Below are positions 62,798-64,000 of a stretch of DNA of 64,000 nt, one piece after another. The position numbers and the translations under genes were made by a program. Under the pieces are notes generated by a model. The model searched no databases. It was not told where the DNA came from and was given only the letters and a program-made list of their open reading frames with translations. Origin of the DNA: Paenirhizobium selenitireducens ATCC BAA-1503 (GTDB taxonomy: Bacteria > Pseudomonadota > Alphaproteobacteria > Rhizobiales > Rhizobiaceae); the NCBI RefSeq assembly GCF_000518785.1, contig NZ_JAEG01000002.1:521620-585619 (forward strand), in the 5' to 3' direction. Within the stretch, counting starts at the first letter, position 1. The number at the start of each line of letters is the position of its first letter.

Positions 62798-63373
62798 TCA
62801 TCCTTTCCTGAAGACATCCATGGCCATTGTCCGCGCCGCCCGGCGCATGGCGCGGACGAGCTCGGTTTCCTTGTCGCGGAAGAACCGCGCATGCTTGACG
62901 TTCGACACCCGCGCCGCCGGCAGCATCGGGAAGGTCACCACCGAGATCTCCCAGAGGTCGGCCTCGAGAATGCGGCGTACGCCGCTCTTGCGGTCGCTTC
63001 TCGAGCGCACGGTGCGAAAGCCGATCGACAGCCCGTCGAGCGCGCCCGACTTCATCAGCGCATGCACCTCGCGGGCCCTCGCCACGCCAAACGACAGCTG
63101 CCCCTCGACATAGAGCCCGCGGGCGTCCTCGCGGATCACCCGCCAGGCGCCGATCGGTTCGGCCGGGTCGTGCTGGAACAGCATGCGCACGCCCTTGGCG
63201 CCGCGCTTCGCCAGCGACCGCTCGAAGGCTCCGGGCTCGATCGCATCGCGCCCGAGATCGACCTCGCCGAACAGGCTGGCATAGCCCGAGAACGACCCGT
63301 CGCCCTCCACCCCCTTCAACGTCAGGTTGACGAATTTTTCCGTCAACGAAACAGGCCCGCGATGCGCGTGCAT
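62798..63373 (-). CDS. GTA prohead protease (HK97 family, RcGTA g4-like)
   Basis: A 191-residue serine protease that matures the capsid. FSGYASLFGEVDLGRDAIEP, MLFQHDPAEPIGAWRVIRED (catalytic His in FQHD) and LDGLSIGFRTVRSRSDRK (catalytic Ser in GLSIGF) are intact, with LWEISVVTFPMLPAARV. GAGGAGAATGCC precedes the ATG. Portal and terminase should lie upstream on this strand, but repeats and an IS110-family gene are found instead. Confidence 0.93.
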   Translation of the reverse strand: MHAHRGPVSLTEKFVNLTLKGVEGDGSFSGYASLFGEVDLGRDAIEPGAFERSLAKRGAKGVRMLFQHDPAEPIGAWRVIREDARGLYVEGQLSFGVARAREVHALMKSGALDGLSIGFRTVRSRSDRKSGVRRILEADLWEISVVTFPMLPAARVSNVKHARFFRDKETELVRAMRRAARTMAMDVFRKG

Positions 63374-63720
63374 GGCATTCTCCTCGTGATGAATGATGGT
63401 TGTCTGGGGCTACGCTCCGCCCTCATCCTGAGGCGTCCCGAAGGGGCCTCGAAGGATCGGGACAGCCCCGGCGGTGCCGCTCGTCCCTTCTCCCCGTCAG
63501 AACGGGGAGAAGGTGCCGGCAGGCGGATGAGGGGCGAGTCCCGCATTGCCGGCGGCCCGCTGTCCACCTTCGGCGACAAGATTGCCCCTCACCCTAACCC
63601 TCTCCCCGCAAGCGGGGAGAGGGGACGGCCACGCCTCGACGCTTTCGCCCTCATCCTGAGGTGCCCCGAGGGGGTCTCGAAAGATCGGGACGAGTGGCGG
63701 ATGAGCATCTGTGTTTGTTG
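63374..63720. repeat. repeat cluster between the GTA protease and an IS110-family gene
   Basis: No gene. CTCATCCTGAGG-type units with GGGGCCTCGAAGGATCGGGA lie at about 63422-63462 and 63650-63693. Between them are CTTCTCCCCGTCAGAACGGG with GAGAAGGTGCCGGCAGGCGG, and CTCTCCCCGCAAGCGGGGAG preceded by CCCTCACCCTAAC. The right end of the IS element is probably within the last few tens of bases before 63720, but no boundary can be fixed. Confidence 0.7.
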
Positions 63721-64000
63721 TCAAGGCGGATTTGGGGTCCAGAGGCGATCCTGAGCGAGCAGGCAGTTGGCAAGTACGACGAGTTTGCGCATGACGGCGA
63801 CGAGGATGACTTTGGGTGGCTTTCCGGCGGCTTGGAGGGTTTTGGCGAAGCGGGTGAGCGCCGGATTGTAGCGCCGAGCCGACAGGGCGGCCATGTAGAG
63901 GGCGCGCCGTGGTGCGGGCCTGCCGGCCCGGATGGAGCGGCGGCCGGTGCGGGCGCCGCTGTCGTTGGCGATCGGCGCGAGACCGGCCAGCATGGCGGCC
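63721..64000 (-). mobile_element. IS110-family transposase, 3' part (runs off the window)
   Basis: The last 92 or so residues of a transposase are visible: MLAGLAPIANDSGARTGRRS, RRALYMAALSARRYNPALTR, KVILVAVMRKLVVLANCLL and a short tail. This is the C-terminal Transposase_20 (Tnp) domain of IS110-family enzymes, which holds the catalytic Ser in the IANDSG region. The N-terminal DEDD nuclease half lies beyond 64000, so it is not known whether the gene is intact. Confidence 0.9.

Noticed and set aside
50277..63373. An ordinary integrated prophage
   Set aside because: There is no integrase, repressor, lysis cassette or replication gene in the visible part. Gene order and protein types match the gene transfer agent of Rhodobacter, not a free phage.

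Overview
The window is high-G+C DNA from an alphaproteobacterium, most probably of the family Rhizobiaceae (order Hyphomicrobiales). Several things point there: a cycHJKL cytochrome c maturation operon next to a feuN-feuP-feuQ system and degP, a PleC-like kinase close to glnE, a CtrA-type cell-cycle motif, an RcGTA-like gene transfer agent cluster, and many rhizobial-type palindromic intergenic repeats. No tRNA, rRNA or CRISPR array was seen.

Positions 1-15600 hold small metabolic, transport and regulatory modules. They comprise an MFS pump, an HxlR regulator and an alcohol dehydrogenase; an AsnC regulator with an EamA transporter; an L,D-transpeptidase lipoprotein under a textbook CtrA motif; LtrA and DoxX membrane proteins; two alpha/beta hydrolases facing an OhrR-type regulator across a long inverted repeat; ETF-ubiquinone oxidoreductase; an FAD-linked 2-hydroxyacid dehydrogenase; a monooxygenase/AraC pair; an atypical SDR; and two tandem paralogous small membrane proteins. 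Positions 15600-23400 hold a YegD-like Hsp70, a family-4-like uracil-DNA glycosylase, two small ORFs, a tandem winged-helix protein, an EamA transporter and a soluble MCP-like protein with a C-terminal sensor region. Two stretches here are filled with repeats.

Positions 23400-38200 are core genome: pepN, a DUF4344 putative metallopeptidase, a PleC-like PAS histidine kinase, a GGDEF-EAL protein, glnE and feoA-feoA-feoB-feoC ferrous iron uptake. Positions 38200-49600 run leftward as one block. In transcription order they are feuN-feuP-feuQ (cyclic-glucan and osmotic signalling in relatives), a surface lipoprotein, cycH-cycJ-cycK-cycL preceded by a FixK/FNR-type site, degP, a strong terminator, and an OmpR/histidine kinase pair. 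The cycL reading frame carries repeat DNA in its 5' part.

Positions 49669-63373 are an RcGTA-like structural cluster read leftward. In transcription order it has prohead protease, capsid, adaptor, stopper, a small unknown, tail terminator, tail tube, assembly chaperone, a g10.1-type protein, tape measure, distal tail, hub, NlpC/P60 peptidase and the baseplate megatron, followed by a holin-like gene. Repeats of at least three families interrupt this normally compact operon. Its 5' end, where portal and terminase are expected, abuts the 3' end of an IS110-family transposase that runs off the window. The system seen here is therefore a repeat-invaded, possibly disconnected gene transfer agent rather than a new defence or biosynthetic system.
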